This document shows, one piece after another, positions 53,515 through 59,939 of a stretch of 59,939 bases of DNA (position 1 is its first letter; the number at the start of each line of letters is the position of its first letter). A program made the position numbers and the translations under genes. The stretch is taken from positions 1-59,939 of the forward strand of contig NZ_KB911621.1 of assembly GCF_000383615.1 (NCBI RefSeq), read 5' to 3'. The notes under the pieces are model-generated. The model was not told the origin of the DNA. It saw only the letters and a list, made by a program, of their open reading frames with translations, and made no database searches. The DNA is from Streptomyces canus 299MFChir4.1 (GTDB lineage Bacteria; Actinomycetota; Actinomycetes; Streptomycetales; Streptomycetaceae).

Positions 53515-55242
53515 TCATGCCAGGCCGAACTGTTGCGCGCTGGAGCCGTTGCAGTCCCAGATCTGCAGCCGGGTTCCGTTCGCGGTGGCACCCCCTGTTG
53601 AGTCGATGCACCGGCCCGTGGTGGGGTTGGACATCGAGCCATTGGAGTTGGGGACCCAGTTCTGGTAACCGCCGCCGTTGCAGGTGGCCAACTGGAGTTT
53701 CGTGCCGTTCGCGTTGACGCCGCCGGCGATGTCCAGGCACTTGCCCAGGGTCTGCAGGGTCTGGCCGCTCCAGGTCCACTTCTGGTCGAGCGAGGTCGAC
53801 TGCTGGCAGTCCCACAGCTGGACCGCGGCGCCGTCGCCGCCGATGTCGTCGCCCGCCACGTCCACGCACTTGCTGCCCGGAGCGTAGATCGGGGTGCCGA
53901 TGGCGAACTTCTGGGCGCCCGCGCCGTTGCAGTCCCAGATGTGCAGCCGGGTGCCGTTCGCGGTGGCGCCCGACGGCGAGTCGATGCACCGGCTGCTGGC
54001 CGGGTTCCGCAGCGAACCGTCCGTCTGCCGCAACCAGTTCTGGTACGCGCCACTGTTGCAGGTGGCGAGTTGGAGTTGCGTGCCCGCGGCGCTGTTGCCG
54101 CCGGCGATGTCCAGGCACTTGCCAAGGGTCTGCAGCGTCTGGCCGCTCCAGGTCCAGTGCTGGTCCTTGGCCCCCGACTGGCAGTCCCACAGCTGGACCG
54201 CGGCGCCGTCGCCGCCGATGTCGTCGCCCGCCACGTCCACGCACTTGCCGCCCGGACCCGTGATCGTCTGGCCGGTCACCGAACTGCCGCCGCCCCCGGA
54301 ACCGGGCGCCTTGTTGTACACGGCCACCGAGTCGATGACCAGCTTGCCGCCGGAGACCGTGGCGGCGTTCGGGCCGCCGCCGAACGCGTCCGGGAAGCCG
54401 CCGCCCATCGCCAGGTCGTAGATGATGAAGAACGGGTGATCGATCGCGTCGGACCAGGTTGTCGGGTCCACCTGGTTGGCGTTGACGGTGAAGAAGTTGT
54501 TCCCGTCGAGGTAGAACCGGATCTGCTCCGGCGACACGGAGCGGTCGATCTCCGTCGCGTAGTCGTGGAAGCTGGTCTGGCAGCCCGAACAGGCGCGCTC
54601 ACCCGAGCCTATGCCGGTCGACTCGTTGCACGGTCCGCCCGGGTTCACGCCACAGTGGATGGTGCTGAAGTCGGAGCTGCGGCCGTTTATGTCCTCCATG
54701 ACGTCGATCTCGCCGGACTTCGGCCAGGTCACACCGCTGCGTAGCGGTGCGCCGAGCATCCAGAACGCCGGCCAGTAGCCCGCGCCGTTGGCGGTGGTGA
54801 CGTTGGGCTGCTGGAGGACGGACTCGATGCGGACGACCCCGCCGGCTGGGGCGCCGAAGGCTGCAGACTGGGTCTCCACGCGCCCCGACGTCCATCCTGC
54901 CCGCGGGTCGGAACCGGAGTGCAGGGCCTGGAGCACCAGGTGACCCTGGCCGTCGTAGTAGACGTTCGACGTGCTGTTGGTCATGGTCTCGATCTCACCT
55001 GTACCGAAGCTGCTGCCCGGCCCGGTGTCGTACTTCCACAGGTTCTGGTCGATGCCGGTGCCGGCCGCGCCGTTGAAGTCGTCGCTCCAGGTGAGCGTGA
55101 AACCCGGCGGGGTGGGGGGCACCGCCGCCTCGGCGTTCAGCGTCACGGCGAGGCTGGTCGCCACCGCGACCGCGACGACTGGAACCAGGAAGAGCGCCCT
55201 CTTCCATCCGCCGCGCCGTGCCTTTGTGAAATTCAAGCGCAT
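53515..55242 (-). CDS. Secreted GH16 beta-1,3-glucanase with two CBM13 modules
   Basis: The 575-residue protein has a Sec signal (ALFLVPVVAVAVATSLAVTL ending NAEAAVPP). A GH16 domain (about 45-300) follows, with the catalytic GEIDVMEDING motif (E-x-D-x-x-E), GYWPAFWMLGAP and PFFIIYDLAMGGGFPD. A Gly/Ser linker leads to two ricin-type beta-trefoils (about 320-445 and 450-575) built of QxW repeats such as VQLWDCQ, LQLATCN and WTWSGQTLQTLGKCLDIAGG. CBM13 modules anchor the enzyme to insoluble glucan. With the GH64 enzyme at 43745 it would make a fungal-wall-degrading set. Confidence 0.93.
   Translation of the reverse strand: MRLNFTKARRGGWKRALFLVPVVAVAVATSLAVTLNAEAAVPPTPPGFTLTWSDDFNGAAGTGIDQNLWKYDTGPGSSFGTGEIETMTNSTSNVYYDGQGHLVLQALHSGSDPRAGWTSGRVETQSAAFGAPAGGVVRIESVLQQPNVTTANGAGYWPAFWMLGAPLRSGVTWPKSGEIDVMEDINGRSSDFSTIHCGVNPGGPCNESTGIGSGERACSGCQTSFHDYATEIDRSVSPEQIRFYLDGNNFFTVNANQVDPTTWSDAIDHPFFIIYDLAMGGGFPDAFGGGPNAATVSGGKLVIDSVAVYNKAPGSGGGGSSVTGQTITGPGGKCVDVAGDDIGGDGAAVQLWDCQSGAKDQHWTWSGQTLQTLGKCLDIAGGNSAAGTQLQLATCNSGAYQNWLRQTDGSLRNPASSRCIDSPSGATANGTRLHIWDCNGAGAQKFAIGTPIYAPGSKCVDVAGDDIGGDGAAVQLWDCQQSTSLDQKWTWSGQTLQTLGKCLDIAGGVNANGTKLQLATCNGGGYQNWVPNSNGSMSNPTTGRCIDSTGGATANGTRLQIWDCNGSSAQQFGLA
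53803..53873. repeat. 71-bp direct repeat, copy 1 (CBM13 module B)
   Basis: These 71 bases, beginning CTGGCAGTCCCACAGCTGGA, are identical to 54178-54248, 375 bases (125 codons) away. They encode the start of each beta-trefoil (SKCVDVAGDDIGGDGAAVQL W). Identity at silent positions shows that the second module arose by recent duplication or is kept the same by gene conversion. Confidence 0.85.
54178..54248. repeat. 71-bp direct repeat, copy 2 (CBM13 module A)
   Basis: This is the exact partner of 53803-53873 within the GH16 gene, at the first CBM13 module. Outside the 71 bases the two modules differ more (for example GGNSAAGTQLQ against GGVNANGTKLQ), so only part of the module is homogenised. 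Confidence 0.85.
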
Positions 55243-55707
55243 CTTCTGTCCGACCTCCGGGGCAAAGACGTGATTGTGGGAGGTTCGCTACGCGGCCCTG
55301 TGGCGTATGCGGCAGGGCGCATGGCGTTGGAGTACACAAGCTCGGCGTGCGTTATAGGAGCTTCAGAGGTGTCACGAACGCAGCTTGTCGATCAATCTGA
55401 CGTTCGACAAGATGGCTGACTCGTAAACTTTCCTGGAGGACCCGAGAACCGGCCTACGGCGTCGGACCGGACATGGCGGAAGCTCCTGCTTTCATCCGCC
55501 GTGGTGCTTTCACCCGGATCGGCCGTCCCTCTCGCCACCTCCCCTCGGTGTCATCCTCCTCGCGCTCGATGGCCCGCCGGATGGGGCTGCCGCCGGGCAG
55601 TGTCCTCCGGGCCGTCAGGCCGGCGGAGTTGACCGGGGCGTCCGCGTTGTCTGGCGATCGCCACCGACGGCTCCCGGGCGCGCACTCGCCGGACGCGGCT
55701 CGTTGAC
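55243..55707. other. Upstream region of the GH16 gene with no gene seen
   Basis: The first 150 bases must contain the glucanase promoter; no LacI-type palindrome like the one before the GH64 gene is visible. The rest has open frames without recognised families. Confidence 0.4.
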
Positions 55708-55965
55708 ATGCGGCGCCGGTACGACCTCGGCAGTGAGCCGTTGCAGCCGGTGCCGAACTACGACGAGTTCAAAGAAGAGCTCGCCGCCTTGCGCTATCAG
55801 GAACGGCTTGCACATCAGGACCGGTCCCAGGAACCGGCGACACTCCCCGAACTGCCAGCCACCGAAGTGGCCATGGCAGCAAGCGCACCATTGTCAGAGC
55901 CGCAGGCGACCTCAGCGGAAGCACCTACGAGGTCGTCAGCAACAAACGAGCCGACAGCAGAGTGA
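55708..55965 (+). CDS. Small unknown protein
   Basis: An 85-residue frame from ATG 55708 encodes a charged, helical N-terminus (YDEFKEELAALRYQERLAHQ) and a Pro/Ala/Ser/Thr-rich tail (QATSAEAPTRSSATNEPTAE). The codon third positions fit actinobacterial coding, but no clear ribosome binding site precedes it and I do not recognise the family. It lies in a region of gene debris, so it may not be expressed. Confidence 0.35.
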   Translation: MRRRYDLGSEPLQPVPNYDEFKEELAALRYQERLAHQDRSQEPATLPELPATEVAMAASAPLSEPQATSAEAPTRSSATNEPTAE

Positions 55966-56089
55966 CCGGGGAACGACGGTGAAAGACCATCTGCTGTGAG
56001 ACGTATGCAGTCGTGATGCCGGTAGACGCACTCCGGGGCTTCGCCCAGGTTGTCTGCTGCACCTTTGGTTGATGCGCTCCTGACCACGT

Positions 56090-56512
56090 TACGGACATCA
56101 TTCAAGGCAGCCGGTACAACCAGCCGGTCAAACTGCGCCTCCATGCACTCGCCGCGAGCCTGAGCCAGACCGTGGGCTGGCACCGATTCGACTACGGGTT
56201 GCACGCCGAGGCGAGCCAGTACTGGATCGCCGGACTGCACAGCGCCCACACCGGAGGCGACCGCGACATGGGCGCGGCTATGCTCGGCGACCTTGCCTAA
56301 CAGGCCTCTTGGCGCAACGATCGGCGCACGGCCGCCGACATTCTCGAACGGGCCCTTTCGGGCACCCGGCTGCCCGGTCCTTGCTCCAACTCCGGCTCGC
56401 GCGTGCTCTGGCGGCACAAGGCGAGCGGCGAGCTACCTTGCGCGCCCTCACGACAGCCGAACGTCTTCTCGATGCCTCGTCCATGCCGGCGTGGTGCGCG
56501 TGGATGTCTGAG
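56090..56512 (+). pseudogene. TPR part of an XRE-type regulator, with a nonsense mutation
   Basis: The frame reads LRLHALAASLSQTVGWHRFD, YGLHAEASQYWIAGLHSAHT and GGDRDMGAAMLGDLA, then TAA at 56298-56300 where relatives have TAC-CAG (AYQ). After the stop QASWRNDRRTAADILERALS continues in frame, and a shifted frame gives LLQLRLARALAAQGERRATL RALTTAERLL. These are the TPR-like repeats of streptomycete XRE/NsdA-type regulators. The DNA-binding half is absent upstream. An IS5 element cuts the right end near 56512. Confidence 0.6.
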
Positions 56513-56533
56513 AGGGCGTTTCATCCCGGTGTT

Positions 56534-57403
56534 TTATCCCGGAATCTGGTGTTTGGTGCACGATCTCGGGTCGCGCCAGGAGATGGTGTTCTCGCCGGTG
56601 AGAGGGCGGGCCACGAGGTCGGTCATGGCGATGTGGATCATGGCTTCGGATCGGGCGGACAGGGTCTCGTAGTCCCGGGCGAGACGGCGGTGGAGCATCA
56701 GCCAGCCGTAGGTCCGCTCGACCGCCCACCGTTTCGGGATCGGGGTGAATCCCCTGGTCCCAGGGGTGCGGGCGGTGATTTCCATGTCGATGCCGAGGGT
56801 GGCCGCGTGCTCGACGAGGTGCTGGCGGTAGCCGCCGTCGACCCACACCTTGCGGATGCCGGGGTGGTTGGCGGCGACCTGGTCCAGGAGTCGGGTGCCG
56901 GCGGGCGGAGTCCTGCACGCTCGCCGCGGTGACCAGCACGGCCAGCAGGAGACCGAGGGTGTCGGTGACGATGTTCCGCTTCCTGCCCACCACCTTCTTC
57001 CCGGCGTCGACGCCCTGGCCGGCTGTGGGGACGTTGGTAGAGGTCTTGATGGTCTGTGAGTCGATGACGCATGCGCTGGGCTCGGCCTCCCGGCCTTCCT
57101 GTCTGCGTACTTGGCGGCGCAGGAGACTGTTGAGCTGGTCGAAAACGCCTTCCTCCTGCCAGCGGGCGAAGTAGGCGTAGACGGTGTTCCAGTGCGGGTA
57201 GTCGTGTGGAAGGTAGCGTCACGGGATCCCGGTGCGGTTCACGTAAAGGATCGCGTCCAGGAGACTGCGCAGGTCGTGGTCCGGTGGGCGGCCGATGTCC
57301 AGCCCGCGACCGCGGCGTTCCGCCCGCCAGGCGATCAGGATCGGCTCGACCAACTCCCAACGGGCGTCAGACAGATCGCTCGGATAACGACGGCGTTCGG
57401 TCA
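56534..57403 (-). pseudogene. IS5-family transposase with two frameshifts
   Basis: From ATG 57403 the frame reads TERRRYPSDLSDARWELVEP and DHDLRSLLDAILYVNRTGIP, then breaks near 57220. A second frame continues YAYFARWQEEGVFDQLNSLL, SACVIDSQTIKTSTNVPTAG (catalytic Asp) and VGRKRNIVTDTLGLLLAVLV. After a break near 56910, the third frame gives VWVDGGYRQHLVEHAATLGI and PKRWAVERTYGWLMLHRRLA (Asp and Glu) to the stop. All three catalytic residues survive but in different frames. It inserted into the XRE/TPR remnant and has the IS1182 element on its upstream side. Confidence 0.85.
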
Positions 57404-57486
57404 TGGTTTTGAAGTACTGGGCAGCCGCCGGTCCGGCCCAGGCGCATGCATCCGGCGCGTGCGGCGAACGGCGCACGAAGGTGCGT

Positions 57487-59326
57487 CTTGACTCTGTCGG
57501 GGATCTTGGAGTTTCCCGGTGCGGCAGCAAGATCGACGGGCATGCTCGAGTAGTTCCACCGACCGATACAGCTGTCGAGCGGTGCTCGTTGTCCCTGCGC
57601 CCCCGTTCCGGTGAGCACGTTCCGCCTCTGACCGCGCGGGTCGCGCGGGCGAGCAACCCGGTCGGCACGACAGCGATATGGGTGCGGGACCGGCTGGACG
57701 GGCTGTGGTGTGACGAGGACTTCGCGGACTGGTACCCCGGGGACGGGCGTCCGGGGCTTTCGCCCGCTCAGCTGGCCACCGTCTGTGTGCAGTTCCTGCT
57801 CGGCCTGTCGGACCGGCGGGCCGCCGAGTCGGTCCGCTGCCGCATCGACTTCAAGTACGCCATGGCCATGGAGCTGGACGATCCCGGCTTCCACCACAGC
57901 GTGCTGGCCGACTTCCGAGACCGCCTCACCGAGGACGACCGCGCCGACCGCCTCCTCGACCTCGCACTCGCGCGCCTGAAGGGGGCCGGACTTGTGCGCG
58001 AGCGCACCACGCAGCGCACTGACTCCACCCATGTCCTGGCCGCGGTGCGTGACCTGACCCGCCTGGAGCTGGTCACCGAGGCGGTTCGCGCCGCACTCGA
58101 AGAGGTCGCAGGCATCTCTCCCCATCTGCTGGACGAGCTGGTCGATGAGGGCTGGGGGCTGCGCTACGGCCGGCCGGTCCGCCTGGGGAAGAACCCCACC
58201 AAACCCATGACCAGGATCCTTGCCACCGGAAACGACGCCGTCCGGCTCCTGGAACACCTCTACCGGTACGGAGCGGACCGCATGTCCGGTCCTCGCATCC
58301 AGGCTCTGCGGCAGATCATGGTGCAGAACTATCACCGTGATGCCGCGGGACAGCTGCGCTGGCGCACCGCCGAGAAGGAAGGCGGGGTGGGTCTGCCCCA
58401 ATCGTCGAGGGCGATCGTCTCTCCCTACGACACCTCGGCCCGCTACGCACGGCACGGACACATCATCAGCTGGAAGGGGTTCTCCGCGCATCTGACCGAG
58501 ACCTGCGCTCCCGACGGCCCCAACGTGATCACGGATGTCGCCACCACCGCGGCCACCACCCACGACAGCCAGGTCCTGCCCGGCATCCACACCCGCCTCT
58601 CCCGACGCGGCCTGCTGCCCGCCGAGCACCTGGTCGACGCCGGCTACACCTCCCTGCCCCATCTGGAACAGGCCACCCGCGAACACCAGGTCACCGTCTC
58701 CGGGCCGCTGAAGAGCAACCCCACCCGCCAGCACCGCCGAGGCGAGGGCTTCGCCCGGGACGACTTCCACATCGACTACGACCATCAGCAAGTCACCTGC
58801 CCGCAGGGACAGGTCAGCGCGGGCTGGCACGGCCCCTACCCGACCTCCTCGCCCACCGCGGCCCCGCTGATCGTGGCACGGTTCACCAAGAGCCAGTGCC
58901 AGCCCTGCCCGGCTCGCGCTCAGTGCACCACCTCCCGCGAAAGCCACCGCACCGTGGGCTTTCCTCCACGAGAGCTCCGCGACCTGCAACTCCATGTCCG
59001 CACCCAGCAGCAGACGCCCGAGTGGAAGGCCCGCTACGCGGTCCGCTCCGGAGTGGAGGGCACGGTCAACGAGTTCGCCCACGGACACGGCATGCGGCGC
59101 TGCCGCTACCGAGGACAGAGAAAGGCTCACGTCCAGCACGTCCTGACAGCCATCGCCGTCAACATCGAGCGCCTCAGCGGACTACCACCCGCTGTGGAAG
59201 CCCCCACACCCCGCCAACCGACTTCCTTCCAGAGGTACCTCGACCAACGGGCGACTCCTCGCCTGAAGTCCTGGCGAACCCTCGGGAGTTGACCTCGACG
59301 GCTCCAAGATCCCCGACAGAGTCAAG
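57487..59326 (+). mobile_element. Complete IS1182-type insertion sequence with 25-bp perfect terminal inverted repeats
   Basis: The element is bounded by 57487-57511, beginning CTTGACTCTGTCGGGG, and its exact inverted copy at 59302-59326, ending CCCCGACAGAGTCAAG. The 25-bp repeats are identical, and the one transposase gene lies wholly between them, so this is the only evidently intact mobile element in the window. Target duplications are not visible in the flanks (GCGT on the left, GTAA on the right), which suggests later rearrangement or an unusual insertion. Confidence 0.88.
57589..59292 (+). CDS. IS1182-family transposase, apparently intact
   Basis: TTG 57589 fits the family start (SLRPRSGEHVPPLTARVARA then WVRDRL) and lies inside the left terminal repeat; the frame is also open further upstream, but that part is outside the element. 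The 567-residue enzyme has RPGLSPAQLATVCVQFLLGL SDR, the Asp block TQRTDSTHVLAAVRDLTRLE, the second Asp region HLVDAGYTSLPHLEQATREH and the Glu region YAVRSGVEGTVNEFAHGHGM. A Cys cluster (KSQCQPCPARAQCTTSRESH) typical of the family precedes it. No frameshift or stop is visible. Confidence 0.9.
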   Translation: MSLRPRSGEHVPPLTARVARASNPVGTTAIWVRDRLDGLWCDEDFADWYPGDGRPGLSPAQLATVCVQFLLGLSDRRAAESVRCRIDFKYAMAMELDDPGFHHSVLADFRDRLTEDDRADRLLDLALARLKGAGLVRERTTQRTDSTHVLAAVRDLTRLELVTEAVRAALEEVAGISPHLLDELVDEGWGLRYGRPVRLGKNPTKPMTRILATGNDAVRLLEHLYRYGADRMSGPRIQALRQIMVQNYHRDAAGQLRWRTAEKEGGVGLPQSSRAIVSPYDTSARYARHGHIISWKGFSAHLTETCAPDGPNVITDVATTAATTHDSQVLPGIHTRLSRRGLLPAEHLVDAGYTSLPHLEQATREHQVTVSGPLKSNPTRQHRRGEGFARDDFHIDYDHQQVTCPQGQVSAGWHGPYPTSSPTAAPLIVARFTKSQCQPCPARAQCTTSRESHRTVGFPPRELRDLQLHVRTQQQTPEWKARYAVRSGVEGTVNEFAHGHGMRRCRYRGQRKAHVQHVLTAIAVNIERLSGLPPAVEAPTPRQPTSFQRYLDQRATPRLKSWRTLGS

Positions 59327-59450
59327 GTAAGACACCGGGCGGCCAGGTTAGGGGAACCATCGAGGGCAACCGCATGAAAGCCATACCCGGTGTCTCTGGG
59401 TCTCTGAACCTTACGACGGCCCGTCCAACCCACGAGCAAGGTAGGACCGC
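59327..59450. repeat. Unassigned stretch with a 10-bp inverted repeat
   Basis: AGACACCGGG (59330-59339) and CCCGGTGTCT (59386-59395) are exact inverted copies 46 bases apart, immediately outside the IS1182 right end. The enclosed sequence is short and could fold, but shows no known RNA. It may belong to the damaged IS5-type element whose tail follows. Confidence 0.4.
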
Positions 59451-59501
59451 ATGAGCGCGTCATCACCAAAGCCGTCCTCACCCTGGAGAGGCAACGCTGA
59501 A
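59451..59501 (+). pseudogene. C-terminal tail of an IS5-type (DDE_Tnp_4) transposase
   Basis: HERVITKAVLTLERQR and a stop resembles the last residues of the DDE_Tnp_4-type transposase whose N-terminal two-thirds are at 50614-51167. If both belong to one former element, about 8 kb of other sequence now separates them. The identification rests on 15 residues. Confidence 0.4.
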
Positions 59502-59673
59502 AACGCTCATTGATCGACGTGCAGCGCCGTCATTCCGCGATGAATTCGTGATAACGGACAGGAACTGATCGTCATCGCGTCCGGCGCTGATTCGACCGCG
59601 TGGCGGGGTCACCGCCGCATGTCGGCGTACGGACTTCTCTCCCCGGTCGCGTACGGGTGAACGTCCCCAGTTG

Positions 59674-59939
59674 TCAGGCCACTTCGGTCTCTCGCTCGAT
59701 GGCCTGGAGGCGGTTCTTGAGCCGGTAGCTCGGGCCGTTGATCGCGATCACTTCGCAATGGTGGAGGAGCCGGTCGAGGATCGCGGTGGCGAGGACCTCG
59801 TCGCCGAAGACTTGGCCCCATTCGCTGAAGGTCTTGTTCGAGGTCAGGATGATGGAGCCCTTCTCGTAACGCTTGGAGATGACCTGGAAGACCAGGTTCG
59901 CCTCGGCACGTTCGAGGGGCTGATAGCCCACTTCGTCGA
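59674..59939 (-). CDS. istB: IS21 helper ATPase IstB, C-terminal part, cut by the window edge
   Basis: The frame enters from the right edge as DEVGYQPLERAEANLVFQVI, the residues just after Walker B (the full Walker B lies partly outside). It continues SKRYEKGSIILTSNKTFSEW GQVFGDEVLATAILDRLLHH and CEVIAINGPSYRLKNRLQAI. The sequence to the stop looks undamaged. IstA would be expected beyond the right edge. It is only distantly like the truncated istB at 13324-13837. Confidence 0.9.
   Translation of the reverse strand, partial: DEVGYQPLERAEANLVFQVISKRYEKGSIILTSNKTFSEWGQVFGDEVLATAILDRLLHHCEVIAINGPSYRLKNRLQAIERETEVA

Noticed and set aside
57367..59139. A minus-strand open frame of about 590 codons
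   Set aside because: It is the antisense shadow of the IS1182 transposase.
57483..59330. Target-site duplication of the IS1182 element
   Set aside because: Four bases on each side (GCGT and GTAA) do not match, and no other short direct repeat flanks the terminal inverted repeats.
59327..59450. Group II intron or structured RNA next to the IS1182 end
   Set aside because: Apart from one 10-bp inverted repeat, I see no domain V signature, intron-encoded protein or known RNA motif.
1..59939. tRNA, rRNA genes or CRISPR arrays
   Set aside because: No cloverleaf with a TTC-x-A-x-TC arm, no rRNA-like conserved block and no regularly spaced short repeats were seen on reading. A tRNAscan and repeat search would settle this.

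Overview
The window is high-GC actinobacterial DNA with strong third-position G/C bias, frequent GTG starts, ATGA/GTGA gene overlaps and GGAGG-type ribosome binding sites. Protein families (XRE/MmyB-like, ANTAR, STAS, NtaA-type flavin monooxygenases, GH64, GH16-CBM13, IS1182, ISL3, IS110) point to Streptomyces or a close relative. At least fourteen transposase remnants and many truncated genes suggest an unstable accessory region such as a chromosome arm or a large plasmid; this is inference from gene content.

Layout. 1-2.0 kb: IS3, IS110 and IS701-like fragments, one fused in frame to an unknown protein. 2.0-6.8 kb (minus): a three-gene mini-cluster of MDR oxidoreductase, A-T-TE NRPS-like synthetase and O-methyltransferase, with hallmarks of terphenylquinone/furanone synthetases. 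7.8-9.0 kb: ANTAR, STAS and a small unknown protein. 9.4-17.5 kb: AbiEii remnant, SDR, MFS/TetR pair, an IS110 transposase interrupted by istB and DinB sequences, then an XRE regulator divergent from an AKR/SnoaL pair. 17.7-19.1 kb: LamG, ISL3 and ABC-ATPase debris.

19.1-26.3 kb: a betaine-type ABC importer with an RpiR regulator, divergent from ornithine-cyclodeaminase-like and HAL-family lyase genes. The lyase lacks the Ala-Ser-Gly triad that forms the MIO cofactor. A third coupled gene is cut off after 14 codons. Uptake and breakdown of a betaine-type amino acid (ergothioneine is one candidate) is the working hypothesis.

26.4-30.8 kb: hydrolase and IS256 remnants, a secreted alpha/beta hydrolase under a 14-bp inverted repeat, and a frameshifted SDR divergent from TetR. 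30.8-42.4 kb: a long minus-strand operon of FMN reductase, hydrolase, flavin monooxygenase, NtaA-type monooxygenase and a complete Dpp-type ABC importer. It is preceded by an uncharted 24-residue Cys-containing leader peptide and flanked by DsbA-like and Rrf2 genes. The leader, FMN enzymes and Rrf2 regulator together suggest organosulfur acquisition under cysteine control.

42.5-49.97 kb: cupin, secreted GH64 glucanase behind a LacI-type palindrome, remnants including a STAND-type NTPase, a lipoprotein, IS630/ISAs1 debris, a lower-GC hydrolase that looks imported from proteobacteria, and an IclR regulator. 50.6-59.9 kb: nested transposase remnants, a secreted GH16 glucanase with two near-identical CBM13 modules, one intact IS1182-type element (57487-59326) with 25-bp perfect terminal inverted repeats, and a partial istB at the right edge. 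I found no tRNA, rRNA or CRISPR array.
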